A stretch of DNA of 64,000 nucleotides from Martelella endophytica (lineage in GTDB: Bacteria > Pseudomonadota > Alphaproteobacteria > Rhizobiales > Rhizobiaceae), in NCBI RefSeq assembly GCF_000960975.1, contig NZ_CP010803.1:1030001-1094000 (forward strand), given 5' to 3'. This document shows positions 43,861 through 54,401 of this stretch, in pieces. The notes under the pieces are model-generated. The model ran no database searches. It was not told the origin of the DNA and saw only the letters and a program-made list of their open reading frames with translations. Position numbers and translations under genes: made by a program. Position 1 is the first letter of the stretch; every line of letters starts with the position of its first letter.

Positions 43861-45723
43861 TCAGGCTGCGCGCAGCCGCACGAGCAGCAGAGACAGCGCC
43901 GCAGGCGTCATGCCATCGACGCGAGCCGCATGGGCGATCGTCGCCGGCCGCGCCGCAGCAAGCTTGCCCTTCAGCTCATTGGAAAGACCGGGCAAGCCGC
44001 TGTAGTCGAAATCACCGGGGATCGCCCTCCCCTCGTCGCGCTGCACCTGGGCAATATCTATCGCCTGCCGATCCATATAGACCGCATAGGCGGCCTCGAT
44101 CTCGACCGCCGCGCGCACCCTGGTATCGATGGCAGCAAGCTCCGGCCAGACAGCCGAAAGCAACGACAAGTCCATTTCCGGATAGGCGAGAAGATCATAG
44201 GCAGAGCGCCGCTGGCCATCCTGATTGAGCTTCAGCCCATAGGCCCTCGCCTCGTTCGGCGTCAGGGACCGGGACCGCAACATTGCCCGCGTCTCATCAA
44301 GCGTGTTGGCGAATGCGGTAAATTTCCGCCGTCGCTCTTCCGAAGCCACACCCAGTTCCAGGGAAAGCGGTGTCAGCCGTTCATCCGCATTGTCGGCACG
44401 CAGCGTCAACCGGTATTCGGCGCGCGACGTGAACATGCGGTAGGGCTCGGCGACGCCACGCGTGGTAAGGTCGTCGATCATCACACCGATATAGGAGGTG
44501 GTGCGCGAGAACACGGTCGGAGCCGAACCGCCGGCCAAGCGTGCCGCATTAAGCCCGGCAACCAATCCCTGCGCGCCCGCCTCCTCATAACCGGTCGTGC
44601 CATTGATCTGGCCGGCCAGGAACAGGCCACCCAGCTTCTTCAGCTCGAGCGAAGCGGAAAGCTCACGCGGATCAACGTGGTCATATTCAATCGCATAGCC
44701 AGGCTGCAGGATCGTGACCCTTTCCAGACCTGGGATGGCGTGGATGAAGGCGTCCTGAACCTCTTCCGGAAGCGACGTGGAAATGCCATTCGGATAGACG
44801 GTATGGTCGTCCAAACCCTCCGGCTCGAGGAAGATCTGATGACCATCGCGATCGCCAAAGCGCATGATCTTGTCTTCAACCGAGGGACAGTAGCGCGGCC
44901 CCACGCCCTCGATCTGGCCGGAATACATCGCGGAAAGACCGATGTTGCGGCGAATGATCTCATGGACCTCCGGCGTCGTACGGGTGATGCCGCAGTCAAT
45001 CTGAGGGTTGCGGATCGTTTCGGTCAGAAAGGAAAATGGAACAGGCTCATCATCGGCCTTCTGCCGATCGAGCGCGGCCCAGTCGATGGTGCGACCATCG
45101 AGCCGCGCCGGCGTGCCGGTCTTCAACCGGCCGAGCTTGAGGCCGAGCTTGCCGAGGGTGGCCGAAAGCCCGGTGGAAGGCGCCTCCCCGACCCGACCCG
45201 CCGGGATCTTGCGATTGCCGATATGGATCAGCCCGCGCAGGAACGTCCCCGTGGTCAGCACCGCCGCACCGCAGGCAAACCGCCGCCCATCGCCGGTGAT
45301 GACGGCCGTCACCCGGTGCAGACCGACCTCGCCCTCTTCCGTCTCAAGGTCGAAGACATCGCCTTCGATGATATCGAGATTGTCGAATTCCGACAGCGCC
45401 GCCTGCATCGCCTCGCGATAAAGCCGCCGGTCGGCCTGGCTGCGCGGACCGCGAACGGCTGGCCCCTTGCGCCGGTTGAGCAGGCGATACTGGATGGCGG
45501 CCGCATCGGCGACCCGGCCCATCAACCCGTCCATTGCGTCGATCTCGCGCACAAGATGGCCCTTGCCAAGCCCGCCAATCGCGGGATTGCACGACATCAC
45601 GCCGATGGTCTCGCGCTTGTGGGTGATGAGCGCCGTGCGGGCGCCGGCCCGGGCCGCAATCGCGGCAGCCTCCGACCCAGCATGGCCGCCGCCGATAACG
45701 ATGACATCATAGGAAAGAGACAT
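43861..45723 (-). CDS. mnmG: tRNA uridine 5-carboxymethylaminomethyl modification enzyme MnmG
   Basis: FAD-dependent partner of MnmE for wobble-uridine modification (GidA). The 620-residue protein has the FAD loop [54 protein letters not shown], and [20 protein letters not shown]; the C-terminal domain ends in a short helical arm that binds MnmE ([20 protein letters not shown]). It is in the mnmE-mnmG-rsmG-parAB array on the minus strand. Very confident. Confidence 0.97.
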   Translation of the reverse strand: MSLSYDVIVIGGGHAGSEAAAIAARAGARTALITHKRETIGVMSCNPAIGGLGKGHLVREIDAMDGLMGRVADAAAIQYRLLNRRKGPAVRGPRSQADRRLYREAMQAALSEFDNLDIIEGDVFDLETEEGEVGLHRVTAVITGDGRRFACGAAVLTTGTFLRGLIHIGNRKIPAGRVGEAPSTGLSATLGKLGLKLGRLKTGTPARLDGRTIDWAALDRQKADDEPVPFSFLTETIRNPQIDCGITRTTPEVHEIIRRNIGLSAMYSGQIEGVGPRYCPSVEDKIMRFGDRDGHQIFLEPEGLDDHTVYPNGISTSLPEEVQDAFIHAIPGLERVTILQPGYAIEYDHVDPRELSASLELKKLGGLFLAGQINGTTGYEEAGAQGLVAGLNAARLAGGSAPTVFSRTTSYIGVMIDDLTTRGVAEPYRMFTSRAEYRLTLRADNADERLTPLSLELGVASEERRRKFTAFANTLDETRAMLRSRSLTPNEARAYGLKLNQDGQRRSAYDLLAYPEMDLSLLSAVWPELAAIDTRVRAAVEIEAAYAVYMDRQAIDIAQVQRDEGRAIPGDFDYSGLPGLSNELKGKLAAARPATIAHAARVDGMTPAALSLLLVRLRAA

Positions 45724-45803
45724 AAAGTGCTCCGGCTCTGGGCTCGACGACGTCTCGGAGCCCGGGTCTGGGTTTTGCCGTCTGATCGGCGGCGAGTCAA
45801 GAA

Positions 45804-45819
45804 TGTTTCACGTGAAACA
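45804..45819. other. parS site 2 (perfect)
   Basis: A second exact TGTTTCACGTGAAACA, in the 104-base gap between mnmG and mnmE, eight bases from the mnmE stop and about 4.6 kb from the putative oriC. Confidence 0.95.
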
Positions 45820-45827
45820 CGGCCAGC

Positions 45828-47147
45828 CTACTTGCCAACACAGAAGGAGGAGAAGATCACGTCGAGCAGGTCTTCCACATCGACACGCCCGGTGATCCGG
45901 CCGAGCGATTGCGCTGCCGCGCGCAGGGCTTCCGAAGGGAATTCCGGGGAGAGTGTCCGTGCAGCAAGTGCCGCCTCCAGATGCGTCAGCGCCTCACGCA
46001 GGTAACCCCGCTGCCGCTCGCGAACGGGCAGGCTCAGCGACAGGCCGCCAAGCCTGACGGCTAGCCGATCGCCGATCGCAGCGATCAAACGGTCGAGCCC
46101 CTCCCCCGTCTTCGCCGATAGCACAAGATCATAGCCGCCGGTCTCTCCCGAAACCATGTCGACCTTTGTGCCGATACGGAGACAGTCACGATCGGTCAGT
46201 TCCGACGCTTCAGACATTTGTTCGGAGAGATCGTTCAGCAGAAGCACCAGCTCCGCCTTCTCGGCCAGCGCGCGCGCGCGACGGACGCCCTCGGCTTCAA
46301 CAACATCTTCCGTCTCGCGCAGGCCGGCCGTATCGTAAAGCCGAACGGCATAACCACCGATATCGAGCTGTACCTCGAGAATGTCGCGTGTCGTGCCGGC
46401 GACATCGGTGACAATGGCAATGTCGCGCCGCGCCAAAGCATTGAGAAGGCTTGATTTTCCGGCGTTTGGCGGACCGGCGATAACCACCTGGTAACCATCC
46501 CGGATGATTTCTGCGGCCTGCCCGCCTTCCAGATGCGAGCGAATGGCTTCCGTGGTCGCGGCAACGCCATCCCAGATGGTGGCCGAGACGGAGCCCGGAA
46601 TGTCCTCCTCATCGGAGAAATCGAGCTCGGCCTCGATCATCGCCCGAGCATGGGTGAGTTCCCGCGCCCAGCCTTCGTAGAGTCCCGAAAGCGCACCGCC
46701 CGCCTGTTCCATGGCCAGTCGCCGCTGCATCTCGGTTTCGGCGACGATCATGTCGGAAAGGCCCTCTGCCTCGACCAGATCGAGCTTGCCGTTCTCGAAC
46801 GCCCGCCGGGTGAATTCGCCAGCTTCCGCATGGCGCATGCCGGGCATGGCTGAAAGCCGATCGAGCATGGCCCGCACCACGGCGCGGCCACCATGCAGAT
46901 GAAACTCGACACAGTCCTCGCCGGTGAAGGAGGCCGGGGCCCGAAAGGCGAGAACCAGACCGGTATCGATCGCACCACCCTCGGCATCCGCAAGCCGCAT
47001 CAGTCGCGCCCGGCGCGGCTGCGGAACCGCGCCGGCAATGGCCTGGCATGCCGCAAACGCTTCCGGTCCCGAAATCCGCACGACGGCAACGCCTGCGGGC
47101 AAGGCGCCGCTGGAAAGGGCGTAGATCGTGTCGAGATCAGAAGACAT
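45828..47147 (-). CDS. mnmE: tRNA modification GTPase MnmE
   Basis: GTPase (TrmE) acting with MnmG on tRNA wobble uridines. The 439-residue protein has the N-terminal formyl-THF-binding domain (RISGPEAFAACQAIAG, FTGEDCVEFHLHGGRAVV), a G-domain with GPPNAGKSSLLNALA (G1), DVAGTTRD (G2/G3 region) and DTAGLRE, and the C-terminal CVGK, the variant of the conserved CIGK. First gene in the array after rho, separated by a hairpin. Confidence 0.96.
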   Translation of the reverse strand: MSSDLDTIYALSSGALPAGVAVVRISGPEAFAACQAIAGAVPQPRRARLMRLADAEGGAIDTGLVLAFRAPASFTGEDCVEFHLHGGRAVVRAMLDRLSAMPGMRHAEAGEFTRRAFENGKLDLVEAEGLSDMIVAETEMQRRLAMEQAGGALSGLYEGWARELTHARAMIEAELDFSDEEDIPGSVSATIWDGVAATTEAIRSHLEGGQAAEIIRDGYQVVIAGPPNAGKSSLLNALARRDIAIVTDVAGTTRDILEVQLDIGGYAVRLYDTAGLRETEDVVEAEGVRRARALAEKAELVLLLNDLSEQMSEASELTDRDCLRIGTKVDMVSGETGGYDLVLSAKTGEGLDRLIAAIGDRLAVRLGGLSLSLPVRERQRGYLREALTHLEAALAARTLSPEFPSEALRAAAQSLGRITGRVDVEDLLDVIFSSFCVGK

Positions 47148-47200
47148 TTCGATAACCTGAGCTATTTCAATGTTTTGGATGGCAGGTTCCAGAAACGGAA

Positions 47201-47223
47201 AATCTCCCCACAGGGGGGAGATT
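47201..47223 (-). terminator. hairpin downstream of rho (terminator or RIME remnant)
   Basis: Perfect 9-bp stem AATCTCCCC (47201-47209) / GGGGAGATT (47215-47223) with a 5-base loop. On the minus strand it is followed by TTCC after ATT, a short T-run, so it may end rho transcription. The sequence also resembles one palindrome of the RIME-like repeats at 28.1 and 33.2 kb. Confidence 0.55.
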
Positions 47224-47258
47224 GACCTTGGACTTCAGTGTTTTCAACCCGAACAGCG

Positions 47259-48524
47259 TCAGGTGTTCATCGAGTCGAAGAACTCCGCATTGTTCTTCGT
47301 CTGCTTCAGCTTGTCGATCAGGAACTCGATACCATCGGTCGTGCCCATCGGGGCGAGGATACGGCGAAGGACGAAAATCTTCTGCAGGTCCTGACGCGGA
47401 ACCAGAAGGTCTTCCTTACGCGTACCGGACTTGAGGATATCCATGGCCGGGAAGATGCGCTTGTCGGCGACCTTGCGGTCGAGCACGATTTCCGAGTTGC
47501 CGGTACCCTTGAACTCTTCGAAGATGACTTCGTCCATGCGGCTGCCGGTATCGATCAGCGCGGTCGCGATGATGGTCAGCGAACCGCCTTCCTCGATGTT
47601 GCGGGCCGCACCGAAGAAGCGCTTCGGCCGCTGCAGGGCGTTGGCGTCGACACCACCGGTCAGCACCTTGCCGGAAGACGGCACGACGGTGTTGTAGGCA
47701 CGGCCGAGACGGGTGATCGAGTCAAGGAGGATGACGACATCGCGGCCATGTTCGACAAGGCGCTTCGCCTTCTCGATGACCATTTCGGCAACCTGGACGT
47801 GGCGGGCAGCCGGCTCGTCAAAGGTGGAGGAAACGACCTCGCCCTTCACCGAACGCTGCATGTCGGTCACTTCCTCGGGGCGCTCGTCGATGAGCAGCAC
47901 GATCAGGAAGCATTCCGGATGGTTGGCGGTGATCGAATGGGCGATGTTCTGCAGGAGAACCGTCTTACCCGTGCGCGGCGGCGCGACGATCAGGCCACGC
48001 TGGCCCTTGCCGAGCGGCGCCACCAGATCGATGACGCGCGGCGACAGATCCTTCGACGTCGGATTGTCGAGCTCCATGTTGAAGCGCTCGTCCGGATAAA
48101 GCGGCGTCAGATTGTCGAAGTGGACCTTGTGGCGGATCTTTTCCGGATCGTCGGAATTGATCGTGTTGACCTTCAGCAGCGCGAAATAGCGCTCGCCCTC
48201 CTTCGGCCCGCGGATCGGTCCTTCGACCGTATCACCGGTCTTGAGCGCGAAACGGCGGATCTGCGAAGGGGAAATATAGATATCGTCCGGACCCGGAAGA
48301 TAGTTGGCGTTGGCCGAGCGCAGGAAGCCGAAGCCATCCTGCAGCACTTCCACGACGCCCTCGCCGATGATCTCGACTTCCTGTGTGGCGAGCACTTTCA
48401 GGATGGCAAACATCAGTTCCTGCTTGCGCATCGTGCTCGCGCCTTCAACCTCGAGAGATTCGGCAAAGGCAAGGAGATCGGTCGGCGTTTTGCTCTTCAG
48501 TTCCTGGAGCTTCATTTGCGACAT
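47259..48524 (-). CDS. rho: transcription termination factor Rho
   Basis: Hexameric RNA helicase, 421 residues. The N-terminal RNA-binding domain shows [20 protein letters not shown] and [20 protein letters not shown]; the ATPase core has [16 protein letters not shown] (Walker A), [17 protein letters not shown] and the R-loop [21 protein letters not shown] chose the ATG at 48524; nine bases later another ATG is possible, and neither has a strong ribosome site. The 200-base leader up to hemJ could be a Rho-dependent autoregulatory region. Confidence 0.97.
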   Translation of the reverse strand: MSQMKLQELKSKTPTDLLAFAESLEVEGASTMRKQELMFAILKVLATQEVEIIGEGVVEVLQDGFGFLRSANANYLPGPDDIYISPSQIRRFALKTGDTVEGPIRGPKEGERYFALLKVNTINSDDPEKIRHKVHFDNLTPLYPDERFNMELDNPTSKDLSPRVIDLVAPLGKGQRGLIVAPPRTGKTVLLQNIAHSITANHPECFLIVLLIDERPEEVTDMQRSVKGEVVSSTFDEPAARHVQVAEMVIEKAKRLVEHGRDVVILLDSITRLGRAYNTVVPSSGKVLTGGVDANALQRPKRFFGAARNIEEGGSLTIIATALIDTGSRMDEVIFEEFKGTGNSEIVLDRKVADKRIFPAMDILKSGTRKEDLLVPRQDLQKIFVLRRILAPMGTTDGIEFLIDKLKQTKNNAEFFDSMNT

Positions 48525-48724
48525 GAAGAAAACCGTAAATGTGTGGTGATGATAGAAAGGCTGGTTGCGCTGGTAGAGCGAGGCCAAGTCGGATTGGCGC
48601 AGGGGAGTACTTTCGCACAGCCTTTTTGGATGAGTTGGCCGGAAGATACTGATTTGCCGTCGCGGTTACAAGAGCAAATCGCAACTTTTACCGCAGAAAA
48701 ACGGTCAAACCCTTCATCATTCGA

Positions 48725-49261
48725 TTAAAACGGCTTCAGGATGACCATGATCACGGCGATCACCATCAGCACCGTCGGCACCTCGTTGAAGATGCGCCAA
48801 TGCCGCGGCGTGGTGTTGCGCTTGTCGGCCGCGAAGTCCTTCATCGCCTTGCTGAAATAGCCGTGGACACCCGACATCAGGAACACGGCAAGAATCTTCA
48901 CGTGAAGCCAGCCGCCGCCGAAACGGAAGCCGTCCCAGGCAAGGTAGAGGCCGAAAATCCAGGTGAGGATCATCGCCGGGTTCATGATGATCTTCATCAG
49001 CCGGTATTCCATCACCTTGAAGGTCTCCGATTTTTCGGAACCCGGTTCTGAATCGGCGTGATAGACGAAAAGCCGCGGCATGTAGAACATGCCGGCCATC
49101 CAGGCGATCACGGCAATCACATGGAAGGCCTTGGCCCAATTGTAGAAACCATTACGGTCGAAGACGAACAAGCCAAGACAGATGAACAGAAAGACGAGCA
49201 GAACCGTCAGCGCGCGGCTGGCCGATTTCTTGCCGGCTGCCTTGCCTGTTTCATTACCCAT
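48725..49261 (-). CDS. hemJ: protoporphyrinogen oxidase HemJ
   Basis: Membrane heme-biosynthesis enzyme oxidising protoporphyrinogen IX. The 178-residue protein has about four membrane helices, with the conserved histidine in FHVIAVIAWMAGMFYMPRLF and YHAD, LHVKILAVFLMSGVHGYFSK, and RHWRIFNEVPTVLMVIAV. The ATG at 49261 is preceded by TTGGAGGAAACC. It lies 33 bases after hemE, so hemE-hemJ form a heme operon, with rho following. Family assignment is strong. Confidence 0.92.
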   Translation of the reverse strand: MGNETGKAAGKKSASRALTVLLVFLFICLGLFVFDRNGFYNWAKAFHVIAVIAWMAGMFYMPRLFVYHADSEPGSEKSETFKVMEYRLMKIIMNPAMILTWIFGLYLAWDGFRFGGGWLHVKILAVFLMSGVHGYFSKAMKDFAADKRNTTPRHWRIFNEVPTVLMVIAVIMVILKPF

Positions 49262-49294
49262 GGTTTCCTCCAATTATTATTTTAAAACAATGAT

Positions 49295-50317
49295 TTATAA
49301 TCCGCGCACCTGGTTCACCAGCGCCGCGACGGTTTCCGGATCGGCCTCCGGCGTAATGCCATGGCCGAGATTGAAGATGAACGGACCGCCGGAAAGCGCC
49401 TCCAGAATCTGATCGATCTTGATGCGCATGGCATCGCCGCCGGCGATCACGGCCAGCGGATCGAGATTGCCCTGCACGGCGCCTTCCTTCTGCAGCTCAC
49501 GCGCAAAGGAAAGCGGCACACTCCAGTCGAGGCCGATGGCGTTGGCGTCGGTCGCCTGCCTGTAGGTGGCAAGATTGGCACCGGCGCCCTTGGCGAAGGC
49601 GATTATCTTCGCATCCGGCCGTGCGGCGCGCACCTTGTCGACAATGCGCCTCACCGGTCCAGCGGCGAAATCGGCGAAATCGCCCTCACCCAGCACGCCG
49701 GCCCAGCTGTCGAAGATCTGCACCGCATCGGCGCCGGCCTCCAGCTGGCGGATCAGATAGTCGGCCGAAAGGTCGGCGAGGATATCGAGGAGCTTCAGGA
49801 AGTCGGCCCGATGCCGATAGGCAAACAATCGCGCGGGGGCCTGATCGGGCGTGCCGCGGCCGGCAATCATGTAGGTCGCGACCGTCCAGGGTGCCCCGCA
49901 GAAGCCAAGCAGCGTGGTTTCCGCCGGAAGCTCGCGTTTCAGCCGTCGCACCGTCTCGATCACCGGGTCGAGCCTTGCTGCCTCATAGGCCTTCAGCAGG
50001 CCGTCAACGGCATCCTCGCCGATCGGCTCCATGCGTGGGCCTTCACCCTTTTCAAAGCGAACACCGCGCTTCAGCGCATCGGGGATGACCAGTATGTCCG
50101 AAAACAGGATGGCTGCATCAAAGCCATAACGGCGGATCGGCTGGAGTGTGACCTCGGTGGCAAAGTCCGGATTGTAGCAAAGGTCGAGAAACCCGCCGGC
50201 CTTTTCGCGTACCGCCCGATACTCGGGCAGGTATCGCCCTGCCTGGCGCATCAGCCAAAGCGGTGGCGGGGTGATGGTTTCACCGTCAAGCACGCGCATC
50301 AGTGCTCGTTTCGCCAT
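49295..50317 (-). CDS. hemE: uroporphyrinogen decarboxylase
   Basis: Decarboxylates uroporphyrinogen III to coproporphyrinogen III in heme synthesis. The 340-residue protein shows [17 protein letters not shown] (conserved substrate-binding arginines), [20 protein letters not shown] and [15 protein letters not shown], and ends [21 protein letters not shown] chose the ATG at 50317 ([10 protein letters not shown]) over a TTG at 50335. Its promoter side is the putative replication origin, an arrangement shared with Caulobacter and several rhizobia. Very confident. Confidence 0.96.
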   Translation of the reverse strand: MAKRALMRVLDGETITPPPLWLMRQAGRYLPEYRAVREKAGGFLDLCYNPDFATEVTLQPIRRYGFDAAILFSDILVIPDALKRGVRFEKGEGPRMEPIGEDAVDGLLKAYEAARLDPVIETVRRLKRELPAETTLLGFCGAPWTVATYMIAGRGTPDQAPARLFAYRHRADFLKLLDILADLSADYLIRQLEAGADAVQIFDSWAGVLGEGDFADFAAGPVRRIVDKVRAARPDAKIIAFAKGAGANLATYRQATDANAIGLDWSVPLSFARELQKEGAVQGNLDPLAVIAGGDAMRIKIDQILEALSGGPFIFNLGHGITPEADPETVAALVNQVRGL

Positions 50318-50727
50318 ATCCCCAGCCCTTTCCAATAATGAATCTTTCTTATTCTGGATTCCTTTTATTTCTTAGAGTCTGTGACGATCAAGGATTAAAG
50401 GTTTTGCCGCGACGATGAGTCTTTTCCACCGTTTGCGCAAACCGGCCGGCAACGGAAATCCGCCGAACTGGAGAATTCCGGGGACGATTGCGGATTCAAA
50501 TTTGGATTCAAGGCGCTGAATGGATTGCGCATCTGCAGCGAGCCTGTGCATAACCACTGGAAAGTTCTGTGCGGGGATGGCTTTCTCCCCGTTTTCAACA
50601 AGCAGGCCGGATCGTCTTGCCGAAAACAGGACATGTGGAAAAACCGGAAGGCTTCCCACAGGCAAATTCGGGCGCCGTTCCGGCATCCCGGGTTGTCCAG
50701 TGTTATGAACAGGAGGCGAAGGACATC
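50318..50727. other. candidate chromosomal replication origin (oriC)
   Basis: The 410-base gap between divergent hemE and ppsR holds an AT-rich tract (50336-50405) and DnaA-box-like sequences. One box is exact: TGTGCATAA at 50545-50553, the reverse of TTATGCACA. One-mismatch boxes are TGTGGAAAA (50634-50642) and TTATGAACA (50703-50711); TTTTCCACC (50422-50430) has two. Five GANTC sites, the CcrM methylation target, fall at 50357, 50375, 50417, 50493 and 50505. In Caulobacter and several rhizobia the origin abuts hemE, and parAB-parS lie within 10 kb here. Function is inferred from position and motifs. Confidence 0.75.
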
Positions 50728-51549
50728 GTGGAAAACCGCAAAAACTTCTTCCACCTCCATCTGGTCTCTGATTCGACCGGGGAAACTTTGATCTCGGCCG
50801 GCCGCGCGGTTTCGGCGCAATTCGGCGGTTACGAGCCGATCGAGCACGTCTATCCGCTGATCCGCAGCCGCAAGCAGTTGCTGCCGGTGCTGCGCGCGAT
50901 CGACGAAGCGCCGGGCATCGTGCTCTACACCCTGGTAAACGAGGAGCTTTCGGCCCTGATCGACGAGATGTGCCGCGACATGGCGGTGCCCTGCGTCAAC
51001 CTCCTGGAGCCTGTCGGCAAGGTGTTTCAGAGCTATCTCGGCACGGCCTCGCGCAGGCGCAGCGGCGCCCAGCACAGCCTGGACGAGGACTATTTCGCCC
51101 GCATCGAGGCGCTGAACTTCGCCATGGACCATGATGACGGCCAGATGCCGGAGAGCTATGACGAAGCCGATGTCGTCATCCTCGGCATCTCCCGCACGTC
51201 GAAGACACCGACATGCGTCTATCTTGCCAATCGCGGCATCAAGGCCGCCAATATTCCGATCGTGCCGGGGGCTGACTTGCCGCCGAGCCTCTACAAGGCG
51301 AAGAAACCGCTGATCGTCTGCCTGATCGCCTCGACCGGACGGATTTCGCAGGTGCGCGAGTTCCGCGAATTCGGCAGCGGCGGCGATCACGGCAAGAACG
51401 AATATACCGATCGGGCGGTGATCGCCGAGGAACTGAAATATGCCCGCAGCCTCGCCGCCCAGAACGACTGGCCGCTGCTCGACGTCACCCGCCGCTCGAT
51501 CGAGGAGACGGCGGCCGCGATCCTTGCCTTGAAGGACCAGCTCAAATAA
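50728..51549 (+). CDS. ppsR: pyruvate, phosphate dikinase regulatory protein (DUF299)
   Basis: Bifunctional ADP-dependent kinase/Pi-dependent phosphorylase of the DUF299 family, regulating PPDK or PEP synthase. The 273-residue protein begins [20 protein letters not shown] and has the P-loop-like [20 protein letters not shown], then [14 protein letters not shown] and [21 protein letters not shown] chose the GTG at 50728, with AAGGACATC in front; the in-frame sequence upstream overlaps the origin region and looks non-coding. It is the first gene rightward from oriC. Which target enzyme it controls is not shown here. Confidence 0.9.
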   Translation: MENRKNFFHLHLVSDSTGETLISAGRAVSAQFGGYEPIEHVYPLIRSRKQLLPVLRAIDEAPGIVLYTLVNEELSALIDEMCRDMAVPCVNLLEPVGKVFQSYLGTASRRRSGAQHSLDEDYFARIEALNFAMDHDDGQMPESYDEADVVILGISRTSKTPTCVYLANRGIKAANIPIVPGADLPPSLYKAKKPLIVCLIASTGRISQVREFREFGSGGDHGKNEYTDRAVIAEELKYARSLAAQNDWPLLDVTRRSIEETAAAILALKDQLK

Positions 51550-51571
51550 GGAGCGGATGAGGAGCATGCCC

Positions 51572-52180
51572 ATGCAGAAGACTGCCGCAAAGCTGATACT
51601 CGCCTCCACCAGTCCCTCGCGACAGGCCCTGATGAAGAATGCCGGGCTCGCCTTCGCGGCGATGCGGCCAGAGGTCGACGAGCGTGCCGTCGAGGCGCCC
51701 TATCTGAAGATCGGAGCGACGCCCGCCTTCCTCGCTTCCCTCCTCGCGCGGGAAAAGGCGCTCGCCATCTCCCGCAAGGCACCGGATGCCTTTGTCATCG
51801 GTGGCGACCAGGTCATGGCCTTTGCCGGCAAGCCCTGGTCGAAGCCGGAAAGCCGGGAGGAGGCGAAGGCGCATCTTCGTCGCCTTTCCAGCCGGACCCA
51901 CGAACTGATCAGCGCGGTCTCGATCGCCCGCAACGGTGACGTGCTTTATGCCGGCAGCGAGACCGCAACGTTGCACATGCGCCCTCTCAACGATGCCTTC
52001 ATTGACGCCTATTTGGCGGATATTCCGGACGCGGTACTGTTTTCCTCCGGCACCTATCAGCTCGAAGGCGCCGGGGTGCGGCTGTTTTCGAAGATCGAAG
52101 GCGATTTCTTCACCATTCTGGGGCTGCCGATGCTGATGCTGCTTGGCGCGCTCCGCGAACTTGGAGCCATTGATGACTGA
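51572..52180 (+). CDS. maf: Maf family nucleoside triphosphate pyrophosphatase
   Basis: Maf/YceF-type nucleotide pyrophosphatase, removing pyrophosphate from non-canonical or cellular NTPs. It shows [18 protein letters not shown] (Maf N-terminal motif), [11 protein letters not shown], and [12 protein letters not shown] with the catalytic acidic residue. I chose the ATG at 51572, spaced eight bases from GGAG; ATGs at 51557 and 51566 are alternatives. Its 3' end overlaps aroE by eight bases, in the ppsR-maf-aroE-coaE-dnaQ operon. Confidence 0.9.
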   Translation: MQKTAAKLILASTSPSRQALMKNAGLAFAAMRPEVDERAVEAPYLKIGATPAFLASLLAREKALAISRKAPDAFVIGGDQVMAFAGKPWSKPESREEAKAHLRRLSSRTHELISAVSIARNGDVLYAGSETATLHMRPLNDAFIDAYLADIPDAVLFSSGTYQLEGAGVRLFSKIEGDFFTILGLPMLMLLGALRELGAIDD

Positions 52181-53021
52181 ACCCTTGCGGCGCGCCTGCG
52201 TCATCGGCCACCCCGTCTCCCAGTCGCGCTCCCCGCTGGTGCACGGCTATTGGCTGAAAAAATACGACATTGCCGGCGATTATATCCGCAAGGATGTGGC
52301 CCCGGACGAGATCGGCGCTTTCATCGAAGGCCTGCGTTCGGGAGAAGCGGGCTTCGTCGGCTGCAACGTCACCATTCCCCACAAGGTCGCTGCCTTCGAA
52401 CTTGCCGACCGGCCGGATGCGCTTGCAACGGCGCTCGGCGCGGCGAACACGCTCTGGGTCCGCGACGGTCTTGTCCATGCTAGCAACACCGATGCCATGG
52501 GCTTTTCCGGCAATCTCGATGCCGAGGCACCGGGCTGGGACAAGGTGGAAAAGGCCGTCATACTCGGCGCCGGCGGCGGTGCGCGTTCCATCGTGGAGGC
52601 GCTGGTGAACCGGGGGATTGCCGAAATCCACCTGATCAACCGCACCCTCGCCCGCGCCGAGGAACTCGCCGAACGGTTCGGGCCTGAGGTGAAGGCTGCC
52701 GGCATGGATGCGCTTTCTGGTGCGATGGAGGGGGCCGGCCTTTTCGTCAACTCCACTTCGCTCGGCATGAAGGGCGGCGCGGTGCCGGAATTCGATTTCT
52801 CGATACTGGCAAGGGGCGCGCTGGTCACCGACATCGTCTATGTACCGCTTGAAACGCCGATCCTGAAGCAGGCGCGCGAACAGGGTTTTGCAACGGTGGA
52901 TGGCCTTGGCATGCTGCTGCATCAGGCGGTGCCGGGTTTTGAAAAATGGTTCGGCCAACGGCCGGAGGTGGACAGCGCGCTTCGGGCCGAAATTCTTGCG
53001 GATCTGGAGGTTGGCGCTTGA
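52173..53021 (+). CDS. aroE: shikimate dehydrogenase
   Basis: NADPH-dependent enzyme reducing 3-dehydroshikimate to shikimate. The 282-residue protein has the substrate site [37 protein letters not shown] with catalytic lysine, [11 protein letters not shown], and the NADP loop [17 protein letters not shown] followed by NRT. The start overlaps the end of maf, and coaE starts four bases before its end. Very confident. Confidence 0.96.
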   Translation: MTEPLRRACVIGHPVSQSRSPLVHGYWLKKYDIAGDYIRKDVAPDEIGAFIEGLRSGEAGFVGCNVTIPHKVAAFELADRPDALATALGAANTLWVRDGLVHASNTDAMGFSGNLDAEAPGWDKVEKAVILGAGGGARSIVEALVNRGIAEIHLINRTLARAEELAERFGPEVKAAGMDALSGAMEGAGLFVNSTSLGMKGGAVPEFDFSILARGALVTDIVYVPLETPILKQAREQGFATVDGLGMLLHQAVPGFEKWFGQRPEVDSALRAEILADLEVGA

Positions 53022-53611
53022 AGATCATCGGCCTCACCGGCTCCATCGGCATGGGCAAATCGACGACTGCCGGCTTTTTCGCCGCGGCCGGCATTCCCGT
53101 GCACGACGCCGATGCGGCCGTGCATGCGCTCTATCGCGGTCGCGCCGTTGCCCCCGTCGAGGCAGCGTTTCCCGGCGTGACGGTCGATGGCGCGATCGAT
53201 CGGGCACGTCTTTCTCGCGCACTTTCCGGAAAGCCGGAGAACTTTCGCAGGCTCGAGGCGATCGTCCATCCGCTGGTGTTTGAGGAGCGGCAGTCCTTCC
53301 TCGAAAAGGCCGCGGCCGATGGCGCCGATATCGCGGTGCTCGACACGCCGCTTCTGTTTGAAACCGGCAGCGAGAAGGATGTCGACATCGTCGTGGTCGT
53401 CACCTGCGATCCGGCGATCCAGAGGGAGCGCGTGCTGTCGCGTCCGGAAATGACGGTGGAAAAGTTCGAGGGGATCCTGAAACGGCAGCTTCCCGATGGC
53501 GAAAAACGCGCCCGGGCTGATTATATTGTCGATACCGGACATGGGCTAGATGATGCGCGCCAGGCGGTTTTTGCCATCATCGCCGACATCCGCGGCAAGG
53601 GACAGTCATGA
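53018..53611 (+). CDS. coaE: dephospho-CoA kinase
   Basis: Last step of coenzyme A synthesis. The 197-residue protein opens [20 protein letters not shown] with a P-loop at 8-16, then [13 protein letters not shown] and [17 protein letters not shown] and [14 protein letters not shown]. The start is a TTG overlapping the aroE stop (TTGA), with CTGGAGG eight bases upstream; no alternative ATG fits. Its stop overlaps dnaQ by four bases (ATGA). Confidence 0.95.
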   Translation: MKIIGLTGSIGMGKSTTAGFFAAAGIPVHDADAAVHALYRGRAVAPVEAAFPGVTVDGAIDRARLSRALSGKPENFRRLEAIVHPLVFEERQSFLEKAAADGADIAVLDTPLLFETGSEKDVDIVVVVTCDPAIQRERVLSRPEMTVEKFEGILKRQLPDGEKRARADYIVDTGHGLDDARQAVFAIIADIRGKGQS

Positions 53612-54315
53612 AAGTTACACGCGATATCATCTTCGATACCGAAACCACGGGCATGGACAAGAACGACGACCGGCTGATCGAGATCGGCGGCGTCGAACTG
53701 ATCGACCACTTCCCGACAGGGCGGACCTTTCACGTCTATATCAACCCGGATGGCAAGACCGTTCACCCCGAGGCGCTGCAGGTTCACGGCATCACGGACG
53801 AATTCCTGAAGGACAAGCCGGTGTTTTCGGCCGTTGCCGACGAGCTCCTTGAATTCTTCGAAGGCGCGCGCTGGATCGCCCACAATGCGAGCTTCGACAT
53901 GGGCTTCATCAATGTCGAGCTCGGACGGCTGGGCAAGCCGCCGATCCCCGACGACATGGTGGTCGATACGCTGGCGCTTGCCCGGCGCAAGCATCCGATG
54001 GGTCCGAACAGCCTCGACGCGCTCTGCAAGCGCTATTCGATCGACAATGCCCACCGTACCAAGCACGGCGCGCTGCTCGACGCGGAACTGCTCGCCGAAG
54101 TCTATATCGAAATGTCCGGCGGACGGCAGGCGGCTTTCCGTCTGGTCAATGCCGGCACCTATGATGCCTATGACAGCGACGGCAATATCCGCCAGCTGCC
54201 GCCGCTCGTGCGCCCCCGCCCGCTTGCCCCGCGCGTCCATCCCGAAGAGGTCGCCGCGCATGAGGCGATGGTGGCGAAGATCGGCGACAACGCTTTGTGG
54301 AACAGGGTGAAGTAG
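53608..54315 (+). CDS. dnaQ: DNA polymerase III subunit epsilon
   Basis: Proofreading 3'-5' exonuclease subunit, 235 residues. DEDDh motifs: Exo [21 protein letters not shown] (Asp10, Glu12), Exo [18 protein letters not shown], and Exo [20 protein letters not shown] with the histidine and aspartate. The C-terminal tail that binds the alpha subunit is present. Last gene of the operon starting at ppsR, ending at a bidirectional terminator shared with secB. Confidence 0.95.
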   Translation: MKVTRDIIFDTETTGMDKNDDRLIEIGGVELIDHFPTGRTFHVYINPDGKTVHPEALQVHGITDEFLKDKPVFSAVADELLEFFEGARWIAHNASFDMGFINVELGRLGKPPIPDDMVVDTLALARRKHPMGPNSLDALCKRYSIDNAHRTKHGALLDAELLAEVYIEMSGGRQAAFRLVNAGTYDAYDSDGNIRQLPPLVRPRPLAPRVHPEEVAAHEAMVAKIGDNALWNRVK

Positions 54316-54352
54316 CCGCTCGCACGAAGCGCCTTCATCAGCCTCAAAAACA

Positions 54353-54378
54353 AAACCCGGCCAAACGACCGGGTTTTT
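54353..54378. terminator. bidirectional terminator between dnaQ and secB
   Basis: Stem AAACCCGG (54353-54360) / CCGGGTTT (54369-54376) with an 8-base loop, followed by TT; A-runs on the left give T-runs on the minus strand, so both convergent genes can end here. Confidence 0.88.
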
Positions 54379-54401
54379 CATTTCTGCAAGGTGCTTGCCG
54401 A

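Noticed and set aside
48894..48909. parS-like TTCACGTGAA within hemJ.
   Set aside because: Only the central 10 bases match; outer bases of the parS palindrome differ at several positions.
50318..50727. CtrA boxes (TTAA-N7-TTAA) in the putative origin.
   Set aside because: No full match was seen; only single TTAA elements are present.
50569..50727. N-terminal extension of ppsR into the origin region.
   Set aside because: The segment contains DnaA-box-like sequences and no family homology; the GTG at 50728 is preceded by AAGGA.
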